64,000 nucleotides of DNA from CAZYVU01 sp964651435 (GCA_964651435.1 CAZYVU010000008.1:23398-87397), one strand, 5' to 3'. Counted from the first letter of the stretch, positions 23,997 through 32,578 are shown. Program-made: numbers and translations. Notes: generated from the letters alone by a model not told the origin.

Positions 23997-26207
23997 TCAG
24001 GCGCATTCGCTAAAGCCGCAGGAATGGCAAACGGCGCAACCCCCTTCGTGTTCGATCCTTCCTCCACAGTCCGGGCACGCGCCCTTAAAAAGGGCCCTCT
24101 TTTCCATTTTCTCTGCCCGGCCTGCCGAGGCAAGGTGGCCACGGATTGCCTTTGCCACCGCATCGGCACAGGACAGGATCTTCCCTTCACCGAAACCGGC
24201 GTGGGAGTGGCACGAAATGTCCATGAGCTGCTTGACGACCTGTTCGGGCTGCACCCTGCTCCGCCAGGCAAGGGAGACCATCCTGCCGATCGCCTCGCTT
24301 TGAGACGCTGCGCAGCCACCCGCCTTACCCATGGTGGTGAAGAGCTCGAATAGCCCGTCGTCGTCCTCGTTGACGGTGACGTAGAGGGGTCCGCAGCCCG
24401 TCTGCATCCGGTATGTCCATCCTTGAAGGGACAGGGGCCGCCGGCGGACGGGCCTTTCCTCTCCCTCATCCGGTTCACGGTAGGTCTGAGCAGTGGACAG
24501 GACCTGATTTTCCCGTGAGCCGTCCCGATAGATGGTGACACCCTTACAGTCGAGTTTGTAGGCGAGCTCGAATACCTTCCTGACATCGGCTTCGGTGGCC
24601 GTTCCGGGGAAATTGACGGTCTTGCTCACGGCGTTGTCGGTATGCTTCTGGAAGGCCGCCTGCATCCGGATGTGGTCCTCGGGCGTTATGTCGTGGGCCG
24701 TCACAAATATCCTTCGCATGTCATCGGGGACCTCGTCTATATCCTGAACGGTGCCGTGCCTGGCAATTTTCTCCATAAGGGCCTCGGAGTAGATCCCCCG
24801 TGCCCGCGCCGCCTGTTCAAAGATGGGGTGAACCTCGACGAGTATGTTGTCGTCCAGGACCTGCCGCACAAACGTAACGGCAAAAATGGGCTCAATGCCC
24901 GATGACGCATTGGCGATGATGGAGATCGTTCCCGTCGGGGCGATGGTGGTGACCGTGGCGTTCCTGATTGACGGCTCGTTGCGCATGGAGAAAACCGATC
25001 CCTCGAAATTCGGAAAAGCACCCCTTTTCTCGGCCAATAACTGTGACGCCCGGTGGCCCTCATCGTTCACAAAGGCCATGACCTCCTCGCCCAACTGGAC
25101 GGCCTGCTGCGAGTTATAGGGGATGCCCAGGGCAATGAGCATGTCTGCCCACCCCATGACGCCAAGGCCTATCTTTCTATTCGCACGGGTCATCCGCGAA
25201 ATCTCGGGCAAGGGATACCGGTTCAGCTCGATTACATTGTCAAGAAAATGCACGGACAGGTGGACCGTTTCCTTCAGCCTGTCCCAGTCCACGCTCTGGC
25301 CTTTTACCATCAACGCAAGGTTGATTGACCCCAGGTTGCACGATTCATAGGGCAGCAACGGCTGCTCGCCGCAGGGGTTTGTCGATTCTATGGTGCCCAC
25401 GTGGGGGGTCGGGTTATCCCTGTTCAGCCTGTCGAGAAAGATGATGCCCGGCTCCCCGTTCTCCCAGGCCTGGCGTACGATGAGATCGAAGACATCGCCG
25501 GCCTGCAGCGTTCCTGCAACCTCTTTGCTTCGGGGGTTGATGAGAGGATAGGGCCGGCCGTGCTCAAGGGCGTCCATGAACGCATCGGTCAGCCCCACGG
25601 AAATATTGAAGTTGTTTAAATGCCGCTGATCCGATTTGCAGCGGATAAATTCCAGGATGTCGGGATGGTCGACGCGCATGAGGCCCATGTTTGCCCCCCT
25701 GCGCGTACCACCCTGCTTGACCGTTTCCGTTGCCATGTCGAAGACCCGCATAAACGAAATCGGTCCGCTGGAAATGCCGGCCGTTGACTGGACCACATCG
25801 TTCTTTGGGCGAAGGTTCGAAAAGGCAAAGCCGGTTCCTCCTCCGGACTTGTGAATGAGGGCGGTGTGCTTAACAGCATCAAAGATCTCCTCCATAGAGT
25901 CGCCCACGGGCAGCACGAAACATGCTGAAAGTTGCCCCAGCTCGCGTCCCGCGTTCATGAGTGTCGGCGAGTTGGGCAGGAACTCGAGGCGGGCCATCAT
26001 GGAATAGAAACGGCGGGTCAGAGCCTCCGTGTCAGCCCCACCGTCGAACTTGTTATCGGCCGCCGAGATCGCTTTAGCGACACGCCGAAACATGTCTGCG
26101 GCAGTCTCCACAACACGGCCGTCCCGGTCTTTTCGCAGGTAACGCCTTTCCAGGACCGTTGTGGCATTGCTCGACAACGGGGGTGCAATATTGACTTGAT
26201 CGTCCAC
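23997..26207 (-). CDS. nrdJ: B12-dependent (class II) ribonucleotide reductase
   Basis: A 736-residue enzyme that makes deoxyribonucleotides using adenosylcobalamin, so it works without oxygen. Recognisable blocks are LPNSPTLMNAG near residue 77, GGGTGFAFSNLRP, NPCGEQPLLPYESCNLGSIN in the active-site barrel, and ATVTTIAPTGTISIIANASSGIEP. The C-terminus has a TSCPD-like domain (about 600-690) and a zinc-ribbon-like pair of Cys motifs (CPDCGG and CHSCGFSEC) that carries the redox-relay cysteines. The start is GTG at 26207 with AAGGAG upstream. Two NrdR boxes overlap its promoter. It ends five bases from the convergent exoprotein gene. Confidence 0.95.
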   Translation of the reverse strand: MDDQVNIAPPLSSNATTVLERRYLRKDRDGRVVETAADMFRRVAKAISAADNKFDGGADTEALTRRFYSMMARLEFLPNSPTLMNAGRELGQLSACFVLPVGDSMEEIFDAVKHTALIHKSGGGTGFAFSNLRPKNDVVQSTAGISSGPISFMRVFDMATETVKQGGTRRGANMGLMRVDHPDILEFIRCKSDQRHLNNFNISVGLTDAFMDALEHGRPYPLINPRSKEVAGTLQAGDVFDLIVRQAWENGEPGIIFLDRLNRDNPTPHVGTIESTNPCGEQPLLPYESCNLGSINLALMVKGQSVDWDRLKETVHLSVHFLDNVIELNRYPLPEISRMTRANRKIGLGVMGWADMLIALGIPYNSQQAVQLGEEVMAFVNDEGHRASQLLAEKRGAFPNFEGSVFSMRNEPSIRNATVTTIAPTGTISIIANASSGIEPIFAVTFVRQVLDDNILVEVHPIFEQAARARGIYSEALMEKIARHGTVQDIDEVPDDMRRIFVTAHDITPEDHIRMQAAFQKHTDNAVSKTVNFPGTATEADVRKVFELAYKLDCKGVTIYRDGSRENQVLSTAQTYREPDEGEERPVRRRPLSLQGWTYRMQTGCGPLYVTVNEDDDGLFELFTTMGKAGGCAASQSEAIGRMVSLAWRSRVQPEQVVKQLMDISCHSHAGFGEGKILSCADAVAKAIRGHLASAGRAEKMEKRALFKGACPDCGGRIEHEGGCAVCHSCGFSECA

Positions 26208-26268
26208 GGTACCCTCTCCTTAATTCGTGGTCTCGCAGGCCCACCGGCCCCGTTGTGCATGCAAAACC

Positions 26269-26280
26269 ACTATATATAGT
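26269..26280. promoter_or_regulatory. NrdR box, promoter-proximal
   Basis: A perfect 12-bp palindrome ACTATATATAGT. It lies just after the predicted start of nrdJ transcription. Its centre is exactly 31 bp from that of the identical palindrome at 26300-26311, the spacing (three helical turns) known for paired NrdR sites. Confidence 0.85.
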
Positions 26281-26290
26281 ATATAGAAAC

Positions 26291-26320
26291 ACTATACCCA
26301 CTATATATAGTATTCGTCAA
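26291..26320 (-). promoter_or_regulatory. nrdJ promoter overlapped by NrdR boxes
   Basis: On the minus strand TTGACG (26320-26315), an 18-base spacer and TATAGT (26296-26291). The upstream NrdR box fills the spacer and the downstream box covers the first transcribed bases, so bound NrdR would block RNA polymerase. No nrdR gene lies in the window. Confidence 0.75.
26300..26311. promoter_or_regulatory. NrdR box, within the promoter spacer
   Basis: Second copy of the perfect palindrome ACTATATATAGT, lying between the -35 and -10 elements of nrdJ. The A/T-rich CTATATATAG core matches the known NrdR consensus. Confidence 0.85.
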
Positions 26321-26431
26321 GCAGATTATGTGGCCAGCACGCGGAGGCGCAGATGCCGGCAGTCCGAGGGCGCCTTCCGCACAAGGAGATGGCGGATCGC
26401 CGGGGCCACCGGGCTTAGGGTCGAAAAATGG

Positions 26432-26460
26432 TTGACAGCCGCCGGACGTTGCAGGAAAAT
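26432..26460 (+). promoter_or_regulatory. Possible promoter of the nitroreductase gene
   Basis: A perfect TTGACA at 26432-26437 is followed, after 17 bases, by GAAAAT (four of six matches to TATAAT). The leader would be about 33 bases. Confidence 0.4.
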
Positions 26461-26499
26461 TGATGCGGTCATCAAATACACGGTTGAGGAGGCAGTGTC

Positions 26500-27156
26500 A
26501 TGGATCTTGCGCAGGCGATTACCGAACGGAAAAGCGTCAGGGCGTTCAGGCCCGACCCCGTATCGAAGGAAACGGTGGAAAAGCTGCTTGCCCTTGTCGT
26601 TCAGGCACCTTCGGCTATCAATCTTCAACCGTGGGAGTTTACGGTCGTCATGGGAGAGGAAAAGGAGAGGTTGAGCAGGCGCCTTATCAAGTCGTACAGG
26701 GAGAAGCAGATCTCCTGCAGCCCAGGGAACGTCAAGCCCCTGTCGAAGACATTCAGCAGGCGGGGGGTGGCCTCGTTTGAGCTCATGGATCCCTATCTTC
26801 GGGAGATGGGTACGGACTTTAACCAGTTCATCAACGAGGGGAGCTGCAACTTCTACGGGGCACCCGTAGCAATCATCATGTGCCTCGACAACGCCTTCTC
26901 CAAGGCAAGACTGGTAGACATCGGCATCGGCCTCGGCTACCTTGTGCTCGTTGCCTACAGCTTCGGGCTGGCGACATGCCCCATCGGTCTCATCAATGCT
27001 TACGAGGACGACATGAGGGACGCGCTCAATATTGACGAGAACAAGGAGATCGTCATAGGGGTAGCGCTGGGGTACGCAGACTGGGAAAGCCCCGTCAACA
27101 AGTTCAAGACACCGCGCGAGGAAAGCCTCGACAGCTTCGTCCGGTGGATCGACTGA
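26500..27156 (+). CDS. Nitroreductase-family FMN protein
   Basis: A 218-residue nitroreductase-like flavoprotein. The N-terminus has ITERKSVRAFRPDPVSKE, where R and S contact FMN phosphate, followed by PSAINLQPWEF near residue 37 and IGLGYLVLVAYSFGLATCPIG in the dimer core; the end carries IGVALGYAD. These enzymes reduce nitro groups or quinones, or act in flavin and cofactor metabolism; the substrate is unknown. A GAGGAGG site lies seven bases before the ATG. It is divergent from nrdJ and convergent with the NRAMP gene. Confidence 0.85.
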   Translation: MDLAQAITERKSVRAFRPDPVSKETVEKLLALVVQAPSAINLQPWEFTVVMGEEKERLSRRLIKSYREKQISCSPGNVKPLSKTFSRRGVASFELMDPYLREMGTDFNQFINEGSCNFYGAPVAIIMCLDNAFSKARLVDIGIGLGYLVLVAYSFGLATCPIGLINAYEDDMRDALNIDENKEIVIGVALGYADWESPVNKFKTPREESLDSFVRWID

Positions 27157-27176
27157 TTACACCTCCGCACAAATGA

Positions 27177-27194
27177 GGGGGGGTGAACCTCCCC
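27177..27194. terminator. Weak hairpin between convergent genes
   Basis: GGGGGGG-TGAA-CCTCCCC can fold into a seven-pair stem (one G-U) with a four-base loop, 20 bases after the nitroreductase stop. No T run follows, so termination is uncertain. The rest of the 100-base gap holds nothing I can identify. Confidence 0.35.
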
Positions 27195-27256
27195 GCAGCA
27201 ATATACGGGGTATCATTCCGATGGAGGGCCGTCGTTGCTGCCCGTTTCGTGGATCC

Positions 27257-28492
27257 TCAGCGAAAGACCGCCTCTAAAGAGTTGTAGATCAAGGCAAGGT
27301 TGAGTGCCGTTAGAAGGGCGGCACCCAGGTACCCTGTAATATTCATCCAACGCGAATTCCTGAACTCCCCCATGAGCTCCCCGTCGTTGATCAGCCTCAG
27401 CATGATAAGAAGCACGACGGGCAGGAGGAAAGAGTTGATGATCTGGGAAAACCACATGACCTTGATGAGCGGCAGGTTGGGGATGAGCACGAATGCGGCG
27501 CCGATGACGAGAACGATGGCAAAGAGCGAACGAAACTGTGGCGCCTCGCGAAAGGTTTTGCCCACGCCGGACTCCCATCCCATGGCCTCGCAGATGTAAT
27601 ATGTCGTGGCCAGCGGCAGGATGCAGGCAGAAAAGAGCGAGGCGTTGGCCAGGCCTACGGCGAAAAGTATGTAGGCGTGCTTGCCCGCCAAGGGCTTGAG
27701 CGACAGGGCGGCCTGCTCGGCAGAGTCGACCTGTGTGCCCGCCGGGTAGAGCGTGGCGCCGCAGGCCACAATAATAAAAAAGGCGACCACCCCCATCATG
27801 ACGGAGCCAAAAATCACATCGACCTTGAGCCCCCAGTAGTCTTCCTCGCGTAAGCCTTTTTCCACCACCCCCGACTGGAGATAAAACTGTTGCCAAGGGG
27901 TAATGGAGGTCCCCACTATGCTCACGACCATGATCAGATAGGCCTGGGTCCATTCAATGTTTGGCGTCACCGTTTTCTGCGCTACCTCGCTCCAATCGGG
28001 CTTGGCCAGGAAGGCTGAGATGATGTAGGTAAAGTATATGAAACATATGGCAAGAAAGATCTTTTCAAAAACTGTATAGTTCCAACGTGTTACGAGAAAC
28101 CACACAAATATCACGCCGATAGGTACGGAGATATACTTGCTGATGCTGAAAAGCTCAAGGCTTGCGGCCCAGCCCGAGAACTCGGCCATGACGTTGCCGA
28201 GATTGGTAATGAGCAGACTGACCATTACCCAGAAGGCAACCCTCACGCCAAAGTTTTCCCGTATGAGGTCTGCGAGGCCCTTTCCCGTCACCATCCCCAT
28301 GCGGGCCGACATCTCGTGAAAAATGGCGAGGAGGAAGACGGTGGGGACGAGGGTCCATAGAAGATTGTAGCCATAACTGGCACCCGCTATAGAGTAGATC
28401 GCGATGCCTCCGGCATCGTTATCGATGTTGGAAGTGATAATGGCGGGCCCCACGAGGGAGAGCAGTATAACCAGTTTTTTCCAAAGAAACAT
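27257..28492 (-). CDS. NRAMP-family metal transporter with altered metal-site motifs
   Basis: A 411-residue inner-membrane protein with about 11 segments in the NRAMP order. The usual segment-1 motif DPGN is replaced by NIDNDAGG (about residues 22-29), and the segment-6 MPHN motif by TSITPWQQFYLQS (near residue 193), so the methionine that selects transition metals is missing. These replacements resemble NRAMP-related magnesium transporters (NRMT) and their bacterial relatives more than MntH. Substrate is therefore uncertain: Mg2+, Mn2+ or something else. It is monocistronic and divergent from the dcw cluster. Confidence 0.8.
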   Translation of the reverse strand: MFLWKKLVILLSLVGPAIITSNIDNDAGGIAIYSIAGASYGYNLLWTLVPTVFLLAIFHEMSARMGMVTGKGLADLIRENFGVRVAFWVMVSLLITNLGNVMAEFSGWAASLELFSISKYISVPIGVIFVWFLVTRWNYTVFEKIFLAICFIYFTYIISAFLAKPDWSEVAQKTVTPNIEWTQAYLIMVVSIVGTSITPWQQFYLQSGVVEKGLREEDYWGLKVDVIFGSVMMGVVAFFIIVACGATLYPAGTQVDSAEQAALSLKPLAGKHAYILFAVGLANASLFSACILPLATTYYICEAMGWESGVGKTFREAPQFRSLFAIVLVIGAAFVLIPNLPLIKVMWFSQIINSFLLPVVLLIMLRLINDGELMGEFRNSRWMNITGYLGAALLTALNLALIYNSLEAVFR

Positions 28493-28540
28493 GCCTTGTT
28501 ATAGCACAGACGCCAGACCCTCACAATTCAAAAAAAGCCC

Positions 28541-28569
28541 TTGACAAAGTGCGGAGGTGCCGGTATATT
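28541..28569 (+). promoter_or_regulatory. Strong sigma-70-type promoter of the dcw cluster
   Basis: TTGACA (28541-28546), exactly 17 bases, TATATT (28564-28569). Transcription should start near 28576, giving about a 30-base leader before mraZ. Confidence 0.85.
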
Positions 28570-28604
28570 GGGTTCTAAGTGGGAAAGTGTGTTATATGGT
28601 GGGA
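28569..28604 (+). promoter_or_regulatory. MraZ-box direct repeats
   Basis: TGGGT at 28569, TGGGA at 28580 and TGGGA at 28600, with a degenerate TGTTA at 28590: a 10-11 base spacing as known for MraZ binding sites (TGGGN repeats). The array runs from the end of the -10 box into the leader and suggests that MraZ represses its own operon. Confidence 0.75.
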
Positions 28605-28607
28605 TAA

Positions 28608-29048
28608 ATGTTTGCCGGCCGCTTCGAATATACGTTAGATGACAAGAACAGGGTAAGCATCCCGTCGAAATTCCGGGAGATACTTGCTGCGAATTTCGAT
28701 CTTAGGCTGTTTATCACCAATCTGGACGGCTGCATTGTGGCCTATCCCTACCAGGAGTGGCAGTTGATTCAGGAACGGCTGTCAGACAAAGCCTCCGTCA
28801 GGAAAGAGGCCAGAAACTTCTTACGACTCTACTATTCCGGGGTAACGGAATGTCCCATCGACAGATTGGGTCGCATTCTCATCCCACAGACCTTGAGGAG
28901 CTATGCCAATATCGAGAAGAACGTCACGATTATCGGCATGCACCGCAAGATTGAGATTTGGGCTCAGGAAGTCTGGGAGGAACTGGTGAAAAAAGCTACG
29001 TCGGACAAAGGTCTCATGGAAGACATCCTGTCCGAGCTCGGCCTTTGA
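28608..29048 (+). CDS. mraZ: MraZ transcriptional regulator
   Basis: A 146-residue protein with two SpoVT/AbrB-like MraZ halves: FEYTLDDKNRVSIPSKFRE at residues 6-24 and a second DRLGRILIPQTLRSYA copy near residue 85. MraZ forms rings and binds TGGGN repeats upstream of its own gene, three of which are present here. It is first in the dcw cluster. Its stop overlaps the rsmH start (TGATG). Confidence 0.95.
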   Translation: MFAGRFEYTLDDKNRVSIPSKFREILAANFDLRLFITNLDGCIVAYPYQEWQLIQERLSDKASVRKEARNFLRLYYSGVTECPIDRLGRILIPQTLRSYANIEKNVTIIGMHRKIEIWAQEVWEELVKKATSDKGLMEDILSELGL

Positions 29049-29917
29049 TGAATGTTGTTCACCAGCCCGTCCTCCTTGAAGAAGTTGCAGCAAACGTTAT
29101 CACCGCTGGGACCTCTCTCTATGTAGATGCCACGTTAGGCGGGGGGGGACATGCATACGAGATACTTAGACGTAATCCGGAAGTTCACCTCATCGGTATG
29201 GATATGGATGATGAGGCCTTGGAGATGTGCCGTCACCGCCTTGAGCCGTTCAAGGAGCGGGTGGTCCTGGTCAAAGGGAACTTTGCCGACTTGGAGGCCC
29301 TTCTCGGAGGGCTCTCCGTCTCTTCCGTCGACGCGGTCCTTTTTGACTTGGGGCTCTCATCGATGCAGCTTGCGGGGCGACGAGGCTTCAGTTTCTATGA
29401 CGAAGAGCCGCTGGATATGAGGATGGACAGAAATAATCCGCTGACGGCCCGTGACATCGTGAACGACTCCCGCGAGGAGGAGCTCCGGCGCATATTTAGG
29501 GATTATGGTGAGGAATACAGGGCGCCGAGCATAGTTCGAGCCATCCTGCGGGCCAGGAAGAAGGCTCCCATCGACACGGCCAAGGAGTTGGCTGCAATCG
29601 TAACGCGGGTCAAGGGCCCGAAAGGGCGCATCCATGCAGCGACGAAGGTCTTTCAGGCCCTCCGAATAGCTGTGAACGACGAGCTATCGAACCTGCGACA
29701 AGGTCTTGAAGGTGCATCGACGATGGTGGCCCGGGGGGGCAGGATAGGGGTCATATCCTTTCACTCCCTCGAGGACAGGATCGTGAAGCTGACCTTCCGG
29801 GACGATCCCGGCCTTCAACAGGTGACGAAGAAGCCCATAGTGCCGGGGAGAGATGAAGCAAGGGCTAATCCGAGAGCCAGGAGCGCCAAATTGCGCGTGG
29901 CCGAGAAACTTTCATAG
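29048..29917 (+). CDS. rsmH: 16S rRNA m4C1402 methyltransferase
   Basis: A 289-residue RsmH (MraW). SAM motif DATLGGGGHAYEIL near residue 28, FDLGLSSMQL, and the conserved RGGRIGVISFHSLEDRIVK near residue 240. It N4-methylates C1402 of 16S rRNA. The start at 29048 is set by the family N-terminus (MNVVHQPVLLEEV) and by the TGATG overlap with mraZ; an earlier in-frame ATG inside mraZ is rejected. Confidence 0.95.
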   Translation: MNVVHQPVLLEEVAANVITAGTSLYVDATLGGGGHAYEILRRNPEVHLIGMDMDDEALEMCRHRLEPFKERVVLVKGNFADLEALLGGLSVSSVDAVLFDLGLSSMQLAGRRGFSFYDEEPLDMRMDRNNPLTARDIVNDSREEELRRIFRDYGEEYRAPSIVRAILRARKKAPIDTAKELAAIVTRVKGPKGRIHAATKVFQALRIAVNDELSNLRQGLEGASTMVARGGRIGVISFHSLEDRIVKLTFRDDPGLQQVTKKPIVPGRDEARANPRARSAKLRVAEKLS

Positions 29918-29931
29918 GGGGAAAGGTTGAT

Positions 29932-30231
29932 ATGGAGCGGGTCTATTACACAGCGCGGCGGCTTGAAAAAAGGCATTCAGCGTCGGCGCTCTTCGTTGGA
30001 ATCCTATGCCTTGCGGCGTTTGTCGGCCTCTCTTCTGTAACCAAGGTGGCCTTCGATGGATTGCGCACGGAGTACCTTGTCAGGTTGCAGAAGGAACGGG
30101 AGGTAAAAGAACTGAGCATCAGGCTTAAGGCCGAACACTCGGCGCTGATGCAATCGAGACTCCTTGCTATGCGGGCCGAGAGGCTGGGCCTCAAGAAACC
30201 GAAGGAGGAAGAGATACTTTCGGTGAGATGA
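29932..30231 (+). CDS. ftsL: Cell division protein FtsL
   Basis: A 99-residue bitopic membrane protein: a basic N-terminus, one membrane segment (about residues 20-38), then a leucine-rich coiled coil with LQKEREVKELSIRLKAEH. It is recognised by layout and position after rsmH. FtsL forms the FtsQLB complex with FtsB (encoded at 17379-17651) and FtsQ (41312-42025), which normally activates FtsW-FtsI. Its stop overlaps the next start by 4 bases. Confidence 0.85.
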   Translation: MERVYYTARRLEKRHSASALFVGILCLAAFVGLSSVTKVAFDGLRTEYLVRLQKEREVKELSIRLKAEHSALMQSRLLAMRAERLGLKKPKEEEILSVR

Positions 30232-31124
30232 ACAAAAAGATAAAAAAACGTGCCCTTACCGTCTTTGCAGCCATGTGCGCCATGTATCTCGTGACGACAT
30301 TTAATGTGCAGGACAGGATCGGCATGAAGAGGGTCATTGCAGAACAGGGAAATCAGCCTAACTCCATGCATCTTCTTGCACCGGGAGAGCGCTCCGCTCC
30401 AAGTTCAGGCGCCCCCCCCAAGCCCCTCCAAGAGCCGGCCGCTAACCGGCAACGTGGAGAAAAGACCGATGCCGTCACGAGGAATGTGAGTGCATCTTCC
30501 GGTGCCTGTCAATCTTCTCTGTCCTACCCGCTCTTTTGTGCGGCAGTTCAGACCGGGCAGATCGATGCCGAGAGCCTCGTGGAATCTGCGCGGGAAGACG
30601 GAACTACTGCGTGGCGCAAGCCCGTCGAAATCCTCCGCCAGGGAGACGAAGAAGGCCTCGGAGCTCTGGCCCGGCTTATCGGGAAAAGAACCCTCCTTGA
30701 CCTCCTGCAGAATGAGGGCATTGCGGTGGATGAGGGATCAACGGCAGAAGAGCTCTTCACGGGCCGAACGTGGCGCATTGATAAAGACAAGCTGCTTGCT
30801 CTGTATAAATACTGCCTGCCGGCCCGTTTCGACGGCTTTTTCCCCGTTGTGGACAGACGGATCAGGATTGTGAAGGCGGGGGAAACGTTTCACGTGCTCG
30901 AAACACAAGGTGATATACCGGTTCAGGGTCCATCGCGGGATGCCTGGACAATGCCGGACCTTCTTTATCTCCCCATGAGGGCCGCCGTGGAGAAGCTGAC
31001 AGCCCATACGGGGCGCATACGTGTTCTCGGCAGCGGCCACGTGGTGGAGCAGTATCCGAAGCCGTCGGAACGGCTTAGCGGAGAAACGGAGTGCATACTC
31101 TATGGAAGGAGTTACGTACAGTGA
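30228..31124 (+). CDS. Membrane-anchored PASTA-like protein in the ftsI slot (no transpeptidase domain)
   Basis: A 298-residue protein, X, in the position of ftsI (penicillin-binding protein 3) between ftsL and murE. It has one membrane segment (about residues 8-25), a proline-rich linker (about 50-75), a helical middle domain I do not recognise (about 90-235, Cys at 94, 104 and 196), and a C-terminal PASTA-like domain (about 241-294) with MPDLLYLPMRAAVEKL, then VLGSGHVVEQYPKP. Deltaproteobacterial FtsI proteins often end in such a domain. The SxxK, SxN and KTG/KSG motifs of transpeptidases are absent, and FtsI is usually over 550 residues. It overlaps ftsL and murE by 4 bases each. It may be a reduced FtsI remnant or a new lipid II/peptidoglycan-binding division factor. 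Confidence 0.75.
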   Translation: MNKKIKKRALTVFAAMCAMYLVTTFNVQDRIGMKRVIAEQGNQPNSMHLLAPGERSAPSSGAPPKPLQEPAANRQRGEKTDAVTRNVSASSGACQSSLSYPLFCAAVQTGQIDAESLVESAREDGTTAWRKPVEILRQGDEEGLGALARLIGKRTLLDLLQNEGIAVDEGSTAEELFTGRTWRIDKDKLLALYKYCLPARFDGFFPVVDRRIRIVKAGETFHVLETQGDIPVQGPSRDAWTMPDLLYLPMRAAVEKLTAHTGRIRVLGSGHVVEQYPKPSERLSGETECILYGRSYVQ

Positions 31125-32578
31125 AGCTTTCTAACCTGCTCGATGGTGTGCCCCTGAAGGCATTCCAGGGGCACATGGACGTTGAGATAACAGGGCTAAC
31201 GAAGGATTCCCGGGAGGTAGAACCGGGATCCCTCTTTTTTGCCACCAAGGCAAGTACTCCGTTCATCGATGAGGCGCTGAGAAGGGGTGCTGTGGCGGCA
31301 GTCTCCGAAGGAGCTTGCCTTGAAGGGTTTCATGCGGCTGTTTCCGTTGAGGATCTTCGGGGGCTTATGGGCCCCGTAAGCGCCCGCTTCTACAACTATC
31401 CGTCCCGCAACATGAGTATGATAGCCATCACGGGCACAAACGGAAAGACGACGACGAGCTACATCATCGAGTCGATTCTCAGGGCCGCGGAACGAAAAGT
31501 AGGTGTCATCGGAACCATCTCCTACCGGTTCAACGGCCACGAGATGGCGGCGCAGAATACCACTCCGGGGGCGACAGAGATACAACGTTTGCTCAGCGCC
31601 ATGTCCCGCAACGGAACGGATAGTGTTGTCATGGAGGTCTCGTCTCACGCCTTGGATCAGGGGCGGGTCGATGGCGTCGAATTTGACACTGCCATACTCA
31701 CCAACGTGACGCACGATCACCTTGATTATCATCGGACCTTCGATAACTATAAGGCTGCCAAGGTTTCCCTTTTTACGCGTTACCTGATGGAGAGCAGGAA
31801 GGGGACGAAATATGCTATTCTAAATATGGATGACCCCAACGTCTCCGATTTCGTCCCGGGAGAACCGGTGCAAGCGGTTTACTACAGCCTGTTTGCCCGC
31901 GGCGACGCCTATGTGATGCATAGTCAGGAAGATTTGTCCGGATTGCAGCTTGAAATCTCTGTTATGGAAAGGCGTTTTGAGATCTCGTCGCCCCTTGTCG
32001 GTGCGATCAATGCCCACAATCTGCTTGCGGGGGCGCTCTTCGCCGTTGTGAAGGGGTTGCCGCTGGAGGCCATACAGAGGGGTTGTGCAGCCATGAAGGG
32101 CGTCCCAGGAAGGCTGCAACGCGTTGGGGGCGCCTCCGACCCCGCCGTTTTTGTGGACTATGCCCATACGCCCGATGCGCTGAAGAAGGTCTTGGAGATT
32201 CTAAGGCGCCTGAAAAGGAAGGGAAGATTGATCGTCGTCTTTGGTTGTGGAGGGGATAGGGATAGGGCAAAACGGCCACTCATGGGCAGAATCGCCTCTG
32301 ATCTGGCCGATTTTGCCGTTGTTACCTCCGATAACCCCAGGACCGAACGTGCCGGGGCTATTATCGATGAAATAAAGAGTGGACTCAAGGGCTCCGCACA
32401 CAGCATTGAAGAAGACCGAAGGGAGGCCATTTTCAAGGCCATAGCCATGGCAGAGGCCGGCGATATCGTGCTGGTCGCAGGCAAGGGCCACGAAAACTAC
32501 CAGATTATCGGCTCGACATCCATTCATTTCAGCGACAGGGAAGTGGCTGAGGAGGCGCTCGGTGTGGTACGTCGATGA
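31121..32578 (+). CDS. murE: UDP-MurNAc-tripeptide synthetase (meso-DAP adding)
   Basis: A 485-residue Mur ligase. ATP-binding motif AITGTNGKTTTSYI near residue 107, HDHLDYH in the middle domain, and DNPR (VVTSDNPRTE, about residue 405), which marks meso-diaminopimelate specificity. It therefore indicates Gram-negative-type peptidoglycan. The start is GTG at 31121, overlapping the TGA of the PASTA protein gene as GTGA, with AAGGAG nine bases upstream. Confidence 0.95.
   Translation: MKLSNLLDGVPLKAFQGHMDVEITGLTKDSREVEPGSLFFATKASTPFIDEALRRGAVAAVSEGACLEGFHAAVSVEDLRGLMGPVSARFYNYPSRNMSMIAITGTNGKTTTSYIIESILRAAERKVGVIGTISYRFNGHEMAAQNTTPGATEIQRLLSAMSRNGTDSVVMEVSSHALDQGRVDGVEFDTAILTNVTHDHLDYHRTFDNYKAAKVSLFTRYLMESRKGTKYAILNMDDPNVSDFVPGEPVQAVYYSLFARGDAYVMHSQEDLSGLQLEISVMERRFEISSPLVGAINAHNLLAGALFAVVKGLPLEAIQRGCAAMKGVPGRLQRVGGASDPAVFVDYAHTPDALKKVLEILRRLKRKGRLIVVFGCGGDRDRAKRPLMGRIASDLADFAVVTSDNPRTERAGAIIDEIKSGLKGSAHSIEEDRREAIFKAIAMAEAGDIVLVAGKGHENYQIIGSTSIHFSDREVAEEALGVVRR

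Noticed and set aside
30228..31124. Calling this gene ftsI by position
   Set aside because: No transpeptidase motif and about half the expected length; only the PASTA-like end is shared.
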